From assembly GCF_002993885.1 (NCBI RefSeq), contig NZ_CM009578.1, positions 2,269,751 to 2,333,750 on the forward strand: a stretch of 64,000 nt of DNA, read 5' to 3'. The translations under genes were made by a program, and so were the position numbers. This document shows positions 8,182 to 16,437 of this stretch, one piece after another (the stretch's first letter is position 1; each line of letters begins with the position of its first letter). The stretch comes from Sphingopyxis lindanitolerans. GTDB lineage: Bacteria; Pseudomonadota; Alphaproteobacteria; Sphingomonadales; Sphingomonadaceae. The notes under the pieces are model-generated. The model made no database searches. It was not told where the DNA came from and was given only the letters and a program-made list of their open reading frames with translations.

Positions 8182-9207
8182 CTATCCACGCACGCGCCGG
8201 ATCAGATGTTCGACATGGGCAATCGGCGTGTCGGGCACGATGCCATGACCGAGATTGAAGATATGGGGGCGATCGGGGAAAGCCGCAAGGATGCGATCGA
8301 TCGCGCCGTCGAGCGCCTCGCCCCCCGCGACGAGCGCAAGCGGATCGAGATTGCCCTGCACCGGCAGATGCGGCGGTAAGGCGCCATCGGCCCAGACGGG
8401 ATCGACCGTCTCGTCGAGCCCGATCGCATCGACCCCGGTCTCATTGGCATAGGCCGCCAGCTTGCCGCCGGCGCCCTTGGGAAAGCCGATGATCGGCGTA
8501 TCGGGATGAAGCGCCTTCAGCCGGCGCACGATCTCGGCATTGGGCGCGATCACCCAGCGTTCGAACTGCGCGGGGGAAAGGCTCCCTGCCCAGCTGTCGA
8601 AGAGCTGGACCGCCTCGACGCCCTGTTCGATCTGCCCCGAAAGATAGGTGACCGAAAGGTCGACGATCGCATCGATGATCGCCGCGAACGCCCCCGGATC
8701 GCCAAAGGCCAGGCGCCGCGTCGCGGCCTGGTCCTTCGACCCCTGCCCCGCCACCATATAGGTCGCGACCGTCCACGGGCTGCCCGCGAAACCGAGAAAG
8801 GTCGTTTCGGGCGGCAAGGCATCGGCGACGCGAGCGACGGTGTCATACACCGGGTCGAGCCGTTGCGGCATCGCGTCGAGCGCCGCCAGCGCGCTGTCGA
8901 CGAGCGGCGGCGCCAGCCGCGGCCCCTCGCCCGCCTCGAACCACAGATGCTGGCCGAGCGCGTGCGGGATGACGAGAATGTCGGAAAACAGGATCGCGCC
9001 GTCAAAGCCGAAACGACGGATCGGCTGCAAAGTGACCTCGGCCGCCGCCTCGCTGTCATAGCAAAGCTCGAGGAAGCCGCCCTTGGTCTCGCGAAGGGCG
9101 CGATATTCGGGGAGATAGCGTCCCGCCTGGCGCATCAGCCACGTCGCGGGCCGTTCCTGCCGCACCCCGCGCAGCGTTGCCAGCAAGCTCTTCGACGACG
9201 CCTTCAC
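8182..9207 (-). CDS. hemE: Uroporphyrinogen decarboxylase
   Basis: HemE removes four carboxylates from uroporphyrinogen III to give coproporphyrinogen III. The signature WLMRQAGRYLPEYR is at residues 23-36, and the second family signature region GFAGSPWTVATYM is present in the middle. The 341-residue length is normal. The gene is transcribed away from the candidate origin on its left side, as in other alphaproteobacteria where hemE borders oriC, and hemJ follows after nine bases. The ATG at 9207 is fixed by the family N-terminus (KSLLATLRG). Confidence 0.98.
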   Translation of the reverse strand: MKASSKSLLATLRGVRQERPATWLMRQAGRYLPEYRALRETKGGFLELCYDSEAAAEVTLQPIRRFGFDGAILFSDILVIPHALGQHLWFEAGEGPRLAPPLVDSALAALDAMPQRLDPVYDTVARVADALPPETTFLGFAGSPWTVATYMVAGQGSKDQAATRRLAFGDPGAFAAIIDAIVDLSVTYLSGQIEQGVEAVQLFDSWAGSLSPAQFERWVIAPNAEIVRRLKALHPDTPIIGFPKGAGGKLAAYANETGVDAIGLDETVDPVWADGALPPHLPVQGNLDPLALVAGGEALDGAIDRILAAFPDRPHIFNLGHGIVPDTPIAHVEHLIRRVRG

Positions 9208-9375
9208 GCGATCTCTCTTTCTCTCTTCATATAATATTGAATAGGATTGTGGTGGTTTGTTGGTCGGCGGATTGCGGGGCTTTAGGCGCAGGCGCCCCTT
9301 TTGCCAACAGCTTGACTCCGGATGTCACGGCTATCGCCACGGAGTCGCCGGACGCTGTCCCCCTAATTCACAGCC

Positions 9376-9384
9376 TGTGGATAA
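9376..9384 (-). promoter_or_regulatory. DnaA box (perfect)
   Basis: TGTGGATAA, the reverse complement of consensus TTATCCACA, in the candidate oriC. Confidence 0.75.
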
Positions 9385-9395
9385 ATTTCCTCCCC

Positions 9396-9404
9396 TGTGG
9401 ACAA
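9396..9404 (-). promoter_or_regulatory. DnaA box (one mismatch)
   Basis: TGTGGACAA lies 20 bases from the preceding perfect box, about two helical turns, in the same orientation. Confidence 0.6.
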
Positions 9405-9477
9405 GTGAGCGAACGGAATCGGCAGCGTCGGGGAGGAATTTTCGCTGCCGGACTTGTCCCGGCGGTTATGCCGAAAC

Positions 9478-9486
9478 TTATCCACA
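9478..9486 (+). promoter_or_regulatory. DnaA box (perfect)
   Basis: TTATCCACA in the candidate oriC, in opposite orientation to the pair at 9376-9404. Confidence 0.75.
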
Positions 9487-9500
9487 ACCGCTTTCCGGCG

Positions 9501-9520
9501 GCCCCCGCCTTCGCGGGGGC
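9501..9520. repeat. Short GC-rich hairpin repeat inside the oriC region
   Basis: GCCCCCGC, loop CTTC, GCGGGGGC. The same core recurs at 25724-25741, 48967-49056 and 50558-50587, followed on the right by GCGACG at three of the four sites, so it is a dispersed element rather than origin-specific. Confidence 0.6.
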
Positions 9521-9575
9521 GACGGAAGGAAAGCGCCGCTTGCCTTTTCCTTCGCCGCTGCGAAAACAGGACGCC

Positions 9576-10388
9576 ATGGACCGGCTCCACCTGCACCTCA
9601 TATCCGACTCCACCGGCGAAACGCTCGAAAATATTGCCAAGGCGGCGATCGCGCAGTTCGACGATGTCGAGGTCGTGCGCCATTTCTGGCCGATGGTGCG
9701 ATCCGAATCGCACCTCGACCGCATCATCGCCGAAGTCCAGGCGAGCCCCGGCATGATCCTGTTCACTTTGGTCAACGGTGAGCTTCGCGCCAGCCTCGAG
9801 CGACGCGCCGAGGCGCTCAACCTGCCGCTCGTTCCTGCGCTCGATGCAGTCACCGATGCGCTGTCGCGGATGCTGGGACAGGAGGCAAAGGCGCGCCCCG
9901 GCCGCCAGCATGTCCTCGACGCCGCCTATTTCGCGCGGGTCGAGGCGATCCAATTCACCGTCGCGCACGACGACGGTATCGGCTGGGAGAATTGGGAGCA
10001 GGCCGACATATTGCTCGCCGGAGTGTCGCGCACGTCGAAGACGCCGACGAGCATCTATCTCGCGAACCGCGGCTACAAGACCGCGAATATCCCGATCGTC
10101 CCCGAATCGCCGCCGCCCGACGTGTTGTTCCATCTGAAGCGGCCGATGGTGGTCGGGCTGACCACCGGGCTCGACCGGCTGGTGCAGGTCCGCCGCAACC
10201 GCCTTCTCTCGCTCAACCAGGCGCCCGAAACCGCCTATGTCGACGATGAACGGGTCAAGGCCGAGCTCGCTTATGCGCGGCGCATGTTCGCCGACAACGG
10301 CTGGCCGGTGATCGACGTGACGCGCCGCTCGATCGAGGAGACCGCGGCGGCGGTGATCAAGCTGGTCGAGGATCGCGGCGCGGCATGA
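9576..10388 (+). CDS. Pyruvate,phosphate dikinase / PEP synthase regulatory protein (DUF299)
   Basis: DUF299 proteins are bifunctional ADP-dependent kinase / Pi-dependent phosphorylases that switch PPDK or PEP synthase off and on. The protein starts MDRLHLHLISDSTGETLENI and has the P-loop-like GVSRTSKTPTSIYLA in the middle, then the segment RPMVVGLTTGLDRLVQVRRNR. The 270-residue length fits. An upstream in-frame extension to 9177 would cross the origin and lacks family similarity, so ATG 9576 is chosen. It is the first gene on the right replichore and overlaps maf by ATGA. Confidence 0.93.
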   Translation: MDRLHLHLISDSTGETLENIAKAAIAQFDDVEVVRHFWPMVRSESHLDRIIAEVQASPGMILFTLVNGELRASLERRAEALNLPLVPALDAVTDALSRMLGQEAKARPGRQHVLDAAYFARVEAIQFTVAHDDGIGWENWEQADILLAGVSRTSKTPTSIYLANRGYKTANIPIVPESPPPDVLFHLKRPMVVGLTTGLDRLVQVRRNRLLSLNQAPETAYVDDERVKAELAYARRMFADNGWPVIDVTRRSIEETAAAVIKLVEDRGAA

Positions 10389-10984
10389 CAGAGCTTCTTC
10401 TTGCCTCGCAGAGCAGCGGGCGCGCCGCGATGCTGCGCGCCGCCGGTCTCCACTTCGAGACGAGCGCGGCGCATCTCGACGAGGAAGCACTGACCGCGTC
10501 GCTGCTGGCGGCGGGCCAGACGCCGCGCAACATCGCCGACGCGCTCGCCGAGGCGAAAGCGATCAAGATTTCCTCGCGGCTTCCGGGCGTCACCGTGATC
10601 GGCGCCGATTCGACGCTGGCGCTCGACGACGGGTCGATGCTGAGCAAGCCCGAAAGCCCCGCCGAAGCCGCCGACCATCTGCGGCGGATGGCGGGCGGCC
10701 GCCACCGCCTGTTCAGCGCCGCGGTCGCCGCGCAGGGCGGTGCGCCGGTGTGGCGCGCGATCGGCGAGGCGAAACTTTGGATGCGCCCCTTGTCGGACGC
10801 CTTCATCGCCGATTATGTCGCGCGCCACTGGGACAGCATCCGCTGGACCGTCGGCTGTTACGAGATCGAGGGGGCGGGGGTGACATTGTTCGACCGGGTC
10901 GAGGGCGACCCCTGGACGATCATCGGCATGCCGATGCTGCCGTTGCTCGCCTGGCTGCGCGCCAGCGGATTGGCGCCAGCATGA
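10385..10984 (+). CDS. maf: Maf family nucleoside triphosphate pyrophosphatase
   Basis: Maf proteins hydrolyse non-canonical or selected NTPs to NMP and PPi and act as house-cleaning enzymes. The signature LLASQSSGRAAML is at residues 5-17 and the acidic motif VIGADSTLALDDG follows mid-protein. The length of 199 residues is standard. The start overlaps the DUF299 stop (ATGA) and the stop overlaps the aroE start (ATGA), so the block DUF299-maf-aroE-coaE is translationally coupled throughout. Confidence 0.93.
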   Translation: MTELLLASQSSGRAAMLRAAGLHFETSAAHLDEEALTASLLAAGQTPRNIADALAEAKAIKISSRLPGVTVIGADSTLALDDGSMLSKPESPAEAADHLRRMAGGRHRLFSAAVAAQGGAPVWRAIGEAKLWMRPLSDAFIADYVARHWDSIRWTVGCYEIEGAGVTLFDRVEGDPWTIIGMPMLPLLAWLRASGLAPA

Positions 10985-11796
10985 GCGGCACCCCTTATGC
11001 CGAAGTGATCGGCGATCCGATCGCCCAGTCGAAATCGCCGCTGATCCACGGCTTCTGGCTGAAGGCGCTGGGGATCGAGGGCGATTACCGCCGCTGCCAT
11101 GTGACCCCCGCCGATCTGGCCGCCTATGTCGGCGAGCGCCGCGCCGATCCCGCCTGGCGCGGCTGCAACGTGACGATGCCGCACAAGGGTGCGGTGATGG
11201 ACCTCGTCGACGATCCCGGCGACATCCGCGGCACGATCGGCGCGATGAACACGATCATCCGTCAAAAGGACGGCACGCTGATCGGCACCAACACCGACGC
11301 CGCGGGCTTTTATGCGCCGCTTGCCGAACTCGACCTCGAAGGCGCGCCGGTCGCGGTCGTCGGCGCCGGCGGCGCGGCGCGCGCGGTGCTGTTCGCGCTC
11401 GCCCGCGCCAGGGTCGGCAAGGTGACGATGCTGGGCCGCTCGCCGCTCAAGGCGATGGGGCTGCTCGCGACCTTCGGGCTCAAGGGCGACGTCGTCGCGC
11501 TCGACGCGCCGCTTGCGCCCGTCTCGTTGCTCGTCAATGCGAGCAGCCTCGGCATGACCGGCCAGCCGCCGCTCACCCTCGACCTGTCGCCCCTGCCCGC
11601 TCGTGCGATCGTCTATGATCTCGTCTATTCGCCGCTGCAAACCGGGCTTCTCGCGGCGGCGGAGGCGCACGGGCTGGGCGTGGTCGATGGGCTCGACATG
11701 CTGATCGGCCAAGCCGCGCTCGCTTTCGAGCTGTTTTTCGGCGCCTCGCCGCCCGAGGGCCGCGACGAGGAATTGCGCGGGCTGCTGACCGCATGA
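10981..11796 (+). CDS. aroE: Shikimate dehydrogenase
   Basis: AroE reduces 3-dehydroshikimate to shikimate with NADPH in aromatic amino acid synthesis. Substrate-binding motifs GDPIAQSKSPLIHGFW and NVTMPHKG are near the N-terminus, NTDAAGF follows, and the dinucleotide-binding GAGGAARAV is in the middle. The 271-residue form starting at ATG 10981 overlaps the maf stop. Longer in-frame starts would run into maf and add no family sequence. The stop overlaps the coaE start. Confidence 0.97.
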   Translation: MSGTPYAEVIGDPIAQSKSPLIHGFWLKALGIEGDYRRCHVTPADLAAYVGERRADPAWRGCNVTMPHKGAVMDLVDDPGDIRGTIGAMNTIIRQKDGTLIGTNTDAAGFYAPLAELDLEGAPVAVVGAGGAARAVLFALARARVGKVTMLGRSPLKAMGLLATFGLKGDVVALDAPLAPVSLLVNASSLGMTGQPPLTLDLSPLPARAIVYDLVYSPLQTGLLAAAEAHGLGVVDGLDMLIGQAALAFELFFGASPPEGRDEELRGLLTA

Positions 11797-12416
11797 CGCA
11801 CCGCCCGCGCCCCGGCTCGCGGCTTCGCCGCCCCTTCATCCTCGGCCTCACCGGCTCGATCGGCATGGGCAAGTCGACCGCCGCGACGATGTTCGAGCGC
11901 GAAGGCGTCCCCGTGTTCGATGCCGACGCCGAGGTGCACCGGCTGCAAGGGCCCGGCGGCGCCCTGGTCGCCGCGATCGAGGCGCGCTTTCCCGGCACCA
12001 CCGGACCGAACGGCGTCGATCGACAGAAACTCGGCGCGCGCGTGCTCGGCAACGGCCACGAACTCGCGGCGCTCGAGGCGATTATCCATCCGGCGGTCGG
12101 CAAGGCGCAGAAGCGTTTCCTCGCGCGCCACCGTGCCCGCGCCATCGTCGTCCTCGACATTCCCCTGCTTTTCGAAAAGGGCGGCTGGCGGCGCGTCGGC
12201 GCGATCGCCGTCGTCTCGGCGCCGGCGTGGATGCAGCGAAAGCGCGTGATGCGCCGCCCCGGGATGACCGCCGCCAAGCTGAAGGCGATCCGCCGCCTGC
12301 AAGTCCCCGATCGCGTCAAGCGCGCCCGCGCCGATTTCATAATCGAAACCGGCCGACCCAAAAGCGCGACGCACCGTCAGATTCGCGCCATCGCCTCTTG
12401 TTTCCGCGCCCGATAG
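11793..12416 (+). CDS. coaE: Dephospho-CoA kinase
   Basis: CoaE phosphorylates the 3'-hydroxyl of dephospho-CoA, the last step of CoA synthesis. The P-loop GSIGMGKS is at residues 21-28 after a short basic leader (MTHRPRPGSRLRRP), FDADAEVHRL follows, and the lid-side segment VVLDIPLLFEKGG is typical. The C-terminus is rather basic (SATHRQIRAIASCFRAR). The start overlaps aroE by four bases; dnaQ starts 19 bases after the stop. Confidence 0.96.
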   Translation: MTHRPRPGSRLRRPFILGLTGSIGMGKSTAATMFEREGVPVFDADAEVHRLQGPGGALVAAIEARFPGTTGPNGVDRQKLGARVLGNGHELAALEAIIHPAVGKAQKRFLARHRARAIVVLDIPLLFEKGGWRRVGAIAVVSAPAWMQRKRVMRRPGMTAAKLKAIRRLQVPDRVKRARADFIIETGRPKSATHRQIRAIASCFRAR

Positions 12417-12435
12417 GGGCGATATTGATTGGAAG

Positions 12436-13137
12436 ATGCGAGAGATAATTTTCGATACGGAAACAACGGGACTCGACCCCAGGGCGGGGCATAGGCTGGT
12501 CGAAATCGGGTGCATCGAACTGATCGACCGCCGCGAATCGGGCCAAACCTTTCACGCCTATTTTCATCCCGAGCGCGACATGCCGGCCGAGGCCGAGGCG
12601 GTGCATGGCCTGTCGATCCAATTCCTGTCGGACAAGCCGCTTTTCGCGACGTGTGTCGACGAGTTGATCGAGTTTCTGGGCGACGCGCCGATGGTCGCGC
12701 ATAACGCCGCCTTCGACTTCGGCTTCCTCAATGCCGAACTCGCGCGCGCGCGCCGTCCGGCGCTCGACATGGGCCGCATGTGCTGCACCGTGCAGATGGC
12801 GCGCAAGCTCCATCCGGGGGCCAAGCACAGCCTCGACGCGCTCTGCACGCGCTATGGCATCGACCGCAGCCACCGCGTCAAGCACGGCGCGCTGCTCGAC
12901 GCCGAACTGCTCGCGCATCTGTATATCGAAATGACCGGCGGACGGCAGATCGGCCTTGGCCTTGCGGCCGAGAGTGCGGCGGCCGCGCGCGGGTCCGTCG
13001 CCGACCCGGTTCGCGCCGCCGCGCCGCCGCGCCCCTTTCGCGAACCGCGTGCGCATGCCGCCGATGCGGCCGAACTGGCGCGCCATGCAGAATTCGTCGC
13101 CAAGCTTACTGGACCGCTTTGGCACGATAGTCCGTGA
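12436..13137 (+). CDS. dnaQ: DNA polymerase III subunit epsilon
   Basis: The 3'-5' proofreading exonuclease of the replicase. The three DnaQ exonuclease motifs are visible: Exo I IIFDTETTGLD with Asp7 and Glu9, Exo II MVAHNAAFDFGFLN, and Exo III HGALLDAELLAHLY with the His of the DEDDh type. The 233-residue protein ends with an Ala-rich linker and a C-terminal segment expected to bind the alpha subunit. Its place right of oriC after coaE matches the conserved alphaproteobacterial order. Confidence 0.96.
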   Translation: MREIIFDTETTGLDPRAGHRLVEIGCIELIDRRESGQTFHAYFHPERDMPAEAEAVHGLSIQFLSDKPLFATCVDELIEFLGDAPMVAHNAAFDFGFLNAELARARRPALDMGRMCCTVQMARKLHPGAKHSLDALCTRYGIDRSHRVKHGALLDAELLAHLYIEMTGGRQIGLGLAAESAAAARGSVADPVRAAAPPRPFREPRAHAADAAELARHAEFVAKLTGPLWHDSP

Positions 13138-13180
13138 CGGCGGCTCCGGCCGCCGCCGCGTTTCTGGAAGGAGAAGAAAA

Positions 13181-13756
13181 ATGGAAATCCGCGTCTCTGG
13201 ACACCAGATCGAAACCGGCGAAGCGCTTCAGGCGCGCGTGTCGGACCGGATGAACGCGATTGCCGATAAATATTTCTCCCGCGCGATCGGCGCGCACGCG
13301 ACCTTCGGCAAAGGGCCGCACGACAGCTTCCAGTGCGATATCGTCGCGCATGTGATGCAGGGCCTCGTGCTCAAGGGACACGGCCAGGCGCAGGACGCGC
13401 ATGTCGCCTTCGAGGCCGCGGCCGAGCGCATTGAAAAACAGCTCAGGCGCTATATGCGACGATTGAAGGATCGCAGCAACCTCAACGGCCAGTCGGCTGG
13501 GTCGATCGACGACATTGTCGAGAATGCGAGCTATGTCGTGTTCGACGGCGGCGGCGACGAGGATGAGGCGGGCGACGCGCCGGCGATCATCGCCGAAACG
13601 CGCGTCGATATCCCGACCAGCAGCGTGTCCGACGCGGTGATGATGCTCGACCTTCGCAACACCAACGCGCTCTTGTTCGTCAACGGCAAAACCGGCTCAC
13701 ACAATATGGTCTATCGCCGCGATGACGGGACGATCGGCTGGGTTGAGCCCCGCTAG
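13181..13756 (+). CDS. hpf: Ribosome hibernation promoting factor, long form
   Basis: Long-type HPF dimerises 70S ribosomes into inactive 100S particles in stationary phase. The N-terminal S30AE domain begins EIRVSGHQIETGEALQARV, and the C-terminal dimerisation domain carries RNTNALLFVNGKTGSHNMVY, joined by an acidic linker (GGGDEDEAGDAP). The 191-residue length fits the long form. ATG 13181 follows a good Shine-Dalgarno (GGAAGGAG) 8-15 bases upstream; earlier in-frame starts run through dnaQ. ptsN follows, as in many proteobacteria. Confidence 0.93.
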   Translation: MEIRVSGHQIETGEALQARVSDRMNAIADKYFSRAIGAHATFGKGPHDSFQCDIVAHVMQGLVLKGHGQAQDAHVAFEAAAERIEKQLRRYMRRLKDRSNLNGQSAGSIDDIVENASYVVFDGGGDEDEAGDAPAIIAETRVDIPTSSVSDAVMMLDLRNTNALLFVNGKTGSHNMVYRRDDGTIGWVEPR

Positions 13757-13791
13757 GGACAGGGCCGCCAGACAATAGGACTGGATTTTAT

Positions 13792-13837
13792 CCGCCATCC
13801 GGCCTAAGGGCCGCGCCCATTGATACCCGGATGGCGG
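13792..13837. repeat. Perfect 11 bp inverted repeat between hpf and ptsN
   Basis: CCGCCATCCGG (13792-13802) and its reverse complement CCGGATGGCGG (13827-13837) with a 24-base loop. There is no T-run after it, so it is a weak intrinsic terminator at best; it could be an RNA structure in the hpf-ptsN transcript. Confidence 0.5.
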
Positions 13838-13921
13838 GGCCTGCCACACGACCGATCCCCCGATCGATTGCCAACAGGATGAACCGGGCGTCTGCCCGGC
13901 GGATATGATTTGACCAAAGCG

Positions 13922-14386
13922 ATGAACCTATCTTCCCTTCTCTACCCCGCGACCGTGCGTGCGCACGTCCAGCTCGACTCGAAAAAGGCGCTCTTTCCGC
14001 TCGTCGGTGATCTTGCGGCGCGTTCGCTCGGCCTCGACGCGGGCGAAGTCAGCGAAGCGCTGCTCGAGCGCGAACGCCTCGGTTCGACCGGCTTTGGCCG
14101 CGGCATCGCGCTACCGCATGCAAAGATGGCCGATCTCACCGGCGTGCGCGGCCTGTTCCTGCAGCTTGCGCGGCCGATCGATTTCCAGGCGGTCGATGGC
14201 CTGCCGGTCGATCTGCTTTTCGTGCTGCTGTCGCCGCTCGATGCGGGCGCCGACCATCTGAAGGCGCTCGCCGGCGTTTCGCGGATGCTCCGCAACGACA
14301 GCATCGCCGAACGGCTGCGCGGCGCAAAGAGCGACGAGGCGCTTTATGCGATGCTCGTCGATGCCGAAGCGCGGGACGCGGCCTAG
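13922..14386 (+). CDS. ptsN: PTS IIA-Ntr regulatory protein
   Basis: EIIA-Ntr is the last phosphocarrier of the nitrogen PTS and regulates potassium uptake and stress responses. The phosphorylated His is His66 in RGIALPHAKM; the fold is supported by LERERLGSTGFG and LFVLLSPLDAGADHLKALAG. The 154-residue form from ATG 13922 is chosen; a TTG four codons upstream is also possible. It follows hpf after 165 bases containing an inverted repeat. Confidence 0.93.
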   Translation: MNLSSLLYPATVRAHVQLDSKKALFPLVGDLAARSLGLDAGEVSEALLERERLGSTGFGRGIALPHAKMADLTGVRGLFLQLARPIDFQAVDGLPVDLLFVLLSPLDAGADHLKALAGVSRMLRNDSIAERLRGAKSDEALYAMLVDAEARDAA

Positions 14387-14404
14387 GCAGGGTTTTCCCT
14401 CATT

Positions 14405-14500
14405 CGTCATTGCGAGGAGCGTAGCGGCGAAGCAATCTCCAGCCCTCGGCGTTGCCCAAGGCCGACGGCTGGAGATGGCTTCGCTCCGCTCGCAATGACG
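14405..14500. repeat. Intergenic palindromic repeat (REP-like)
   Basis: Outer arms CGTCATTGCGAGGAGCGTAG... and ...CTCCGCTCGCAATGACG are near-perfect inverted repeats covering about 35 bases each around a 26-base centre that is itself partly paired. This sequence type is familiar as a dispersed intergenic element in sphingomonads. Confidence 0.75.
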
Positions 14501-14538
14501 ATTCATGGATCCCTGCCTTTGCAGGAACGGGAGGTAGA

Positions 14539-14877
14539 ATGGCTCGCCTGACCAGCCGCTTTCTTGTCGACCTGCTGATCCGCCGCACCGAGGCGGCCGG
14601 CGGCTTCGCGGCGATCCTGGCCAAGGGCGACGATGGCGCCGGGGTCATCCTGGTCCAATGCAGCGATCGCGGCGCCCCCGGTCCGCTGCTCGAACGCCGC
14701 TTTTCGCCGAGCGGACACTATATCTGGGAGGCGGTCGGCCCCGATGACCCAAAAGATGGTGAATCGCGCGCAAACTACCATGCCCGGCGGCGAAGCGCCG
14801 ATCCCGACTTGTGGATCGTCGAACTGGATATCGCAGATGCGCCACAACTCGTCGCGGAGTGGGCGGCGTTAACTTGA
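14539..14877 (+). CDS. DUF1491 family protein
   Basis: A 112-residue protein of unknown function resembling the alphaproteobacterial DUF1491 family: MARLTSRFLVDLLIRRTEA, then GGFAAILAKGDDGAGVILVQ and the C-terminal DLWIVELDIAD. ATG 14539 is preceded by GGGAGG at 14529-14534, which fixes the start downstream of the repeat element; earlier codons would be inside the repeat. No membrane or catalytic feature is visible. Confidence 0.8.
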   Translation: MARLTSRFLVDLLIRRTEAAGGFAAILAKGDDGAGVILVQCSDRGAPGPLLERRFSPSGHYIWEAVGPDDPKDGESRANYHARRRSADPDLWIVELDIADAPQLVAEWAALT

Positions 14878-15076
14878 CTCTGTTGCGGCGCACAATAAGT
14901 GCCGCCCACCCATAACGCGTAGGTCGTTCCGTGGGTTCCTGTGGCTTGCCGCCGGAGCTCAGCCAAATGGTTCGGACACGCAGTCGGATGATGGCCGCAG
15001 GCGGCATCGAGCCCTATTCAGCTCGCCCGCCTGTCTTTGAAGTTTCGGTCCATCAGCCGCCCTTTTGACGGATTTT

Positions 15077-15748
15077 ATGAGTCGCATTTTGAACGCCGCC
15101 AGCGTGGCCGCCGTCGGCATGACGGCCACCGCGATGCTGCTGCTGGCCGAACCGGGCTTCGCGAACGATTTTGCGACCAGCGCGAATCTTCCCGCCATCA
15201 CCCTGCCGGGCGCCGATGCGCCGCAGAGCGACCAGGCGGATCTGTCGACCGCGGCGACTCAGCCCGTCGATACGACTTCCGACACGACAGACACCGACGC
15301 GGAATCGACCGACGAACCGAAACCGGCGCCGCTCGATATCGATTCGCTCGCCGAACTCGTCGCCGCGACGCCGCGGCCGGCCGAGATCGATTCCGAGCTG
15401 CGCTGCCTGGCCGGCGCGGTCTATTTCGAATCGCGCGGCGAATCGCTCGCGGGGCAGCTCGCCGTCGCGCATGTCGTGCTCAACCGCGCCAAGTCGGGCC
15501 GCTTTCCCAAGAGCCTGTGCGGCGTCGTCCGCCAACCGAGCCAGTTCAGCTTCGTGCGTCGCGGCAAGATGCCCGCGGTGCGTGCGGGCGCCCAGTGGAA
15601 CAACGCCGTCGCCATCGCCCAGATCGCGCGCGACGACAGCTGGAAGAATCAGGCGCCGGGCGCGCTCTTCTTTCACGCGCGCTATGTCTCGCCGGGCTGG
15701 CGCAAGACGCGCATCGCCGCGATCGACAATCATATCTTCTATCGCTGA
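15077..15748 (+). CDS. Cell wall hydrolase, SleB-like (Hydrolase_2)
   Basis: Predicted peptidoglycan hydrolase exported to the periplasm. An N-terminal signal segment (about residues 1-30, VAAVGMTATAMLLLAEPGFA) is followed by a Thr/Asp-rich linker and the catalytic domain with RCLAGAVYFESRGESL; the Glu of YFESRGE is the likely catalytic acid. The domain continues AVAHVVLNRAKSGRFP and ends HARYVSPGWRKTRIA. ATG 15077 is preferred over the TTG four codons upstream. Sphingomonads do not sporulate, so it likely serves wall remodelling. The 199 bases before it hold no feature I can support. Confidence 0.85.
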   Translation: MSRILNAASVAAVGMTATAMLLLAEPGFANDFATSANLPAITLPGADAPQSDQADLSTAATQPVDTTSDTTDTDAESTDEPKPAPLDIDSLAELVAATPRPAEIDSELRCLAGAVYFESRGESLAGQLAVAHVVLNRAKSGRFPKSLCGVVRQPSQFSFVRRGKMPAVRAGAQWNNAVAIAQIARDDSWKNQAPGALFFHARYVSPGWRKTRIAAIDNHIFYR

Positions 15749-15825
15749 GGCGGCGGGAGCGGGCGCGGGGCCGATCGCGCATCGCGTTCATTGCCAAGCC
15801 ATTATTCGTGGCGCATGAAGGCGCC

Positions 15826-16437
15826 ATGATGCGTCCTCTCTCTGTCGCCCTGCTTGCCGCAGCGGCGCTCGCACTCGGCGGCTGCGCCACCGCGGTCCCG
15901 CCGGTCGAAGTCACCCGCTTCCACAATGTTGTTCCCGGCTGGGCGCCTGGCACGCGCTACGCCATCGCGACCGCGCCGCTCGACGCGCCCGGGGCCGCGA
16001 TGCCGTCGATCGAATGGAATAGCTACCGCACCGCGGTCGACCAGCAGCTTCAGCGCCTGGGCCTCGTCGCGGCGGGAACCGGCGAGCGGGCGCCGCTCCT
16101 CGTCCGTGTCGCCTTTGACCGCAGCGAACAAGCCAACGCGCCGCGCCGTTCGCCGGTTTCGGTCGGGGTCGGCGGCGGGACGGGCAGCTATGGCTCGGGA
16201 GTGGGTCTTGGCGTCGGCATCAACCTCGGCGGCGGACCGAAGCGGATGGCCGATCTCCAGCTTTCGGTGCGCATCGACGATGCCGCGACCGGCCAGGCCG
16301 TCTGGGAAGGCCGCGCGCTGACCGCGGTTCCGGTCAAGGCACCGGCCGCGCAGCCCTCGCTGGCTGCGGCAAAATTGGCCGAAGCCTTATTCAAGGACTT
16401 TCCTGGCGAATCCGGACGCACTATCAGCGTCCCATGA
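15826..16437 (+). CDS. DUF4136-type lipoprotein
   Basis: A 203-residue lipoprotein with signal peptide [20 protein letters not shown]; the lipobox LGGC places the lipidated Cys at residue 20. The mature part has the DUF4136-like pattern [17 protein letters not shown], a Gly-rich stretch ([20 protein letters not shown]) and [20 protein letters not shown]. Function is unknown; likely anchored in the outer membrane. The start is one of two adjacent ATGs (15826 or 15829). The stop overlaps the M14 peptidase start by ATGA. Confidence 0.8.
   Translation: MMRPLSVALLAAAALALGGCATAVPPVEVTRFHNVVPGWAPGTRYAIATAPLDAPGAAMPSIEWNSYRTAVDQQLQRLGLVAAGTGERAPLLVRVAFDRSEQANAPRRSPVSVGVGGGTGSYGSGVGLGVGINLGGGPKRMADLQLSVRIDDAATGQAVWEGRALTAVPVKAPAAQPSLAAAKLAEALFKDFPGESGRTISVP

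Larger units (their letters stand above)
9208..9575. other. Candidate chromosomal replication origin (oriC)
   Basis: A 368-base non-coding stretch between divergent hemE and the DUF299 gene, the place where the origin lies in Caulobacter and relatives. It has two perfect 9-mer DnaA boxes (TGTGGATAA at 9376-9384, TTATCCACA at 9478-9486), a one-mismatch box (TGTGGACAA at 9396-9404) and a two-mismatch box (TAATTCACA at 9364-9372). An AT-rich tract lies at about 9215-9253 (CATATAATATTGAATAGGATT region). Two GANTC sites (9314, 9342), the CcrM methylation target, sit within a 7 bp inverted repeat. Flanking genes run away from it on both sides. Confidence 0.8.

Noticed and set aside
9177..9575. In-frame N-terminal extension of the DUF299 gene
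   Set aside because: It would cross hemE and the DnaA-box region, and the family N-terminus begins at 9576.
10750..10980. Longer start for aroE
   Set aside because: It overlaps maf over 230 bases and adds no shikimate dehydrogenase sequence; ATG 10981 has the usual ATGA overlap.
14405..14500. tRNA-like or CRISPR-like palindrome
   Set aside because: It has no cloverleaf anticodon arm and no regularly spaced direct repeats; it is a REP-type element.
14871..14902. TTGACT near the end of the DUF1491 gene as a promoter for the SleB-like gene
   Set aside because: No acceptable -10 lies at 16-18 bp.
15037..15825. Fusion of the lipoprotein with an upstream frame
   Set aside because: The upstream part is an alternative frame of the SleB-like gene; the signal peptide and lipobox mark the true start at 15826.
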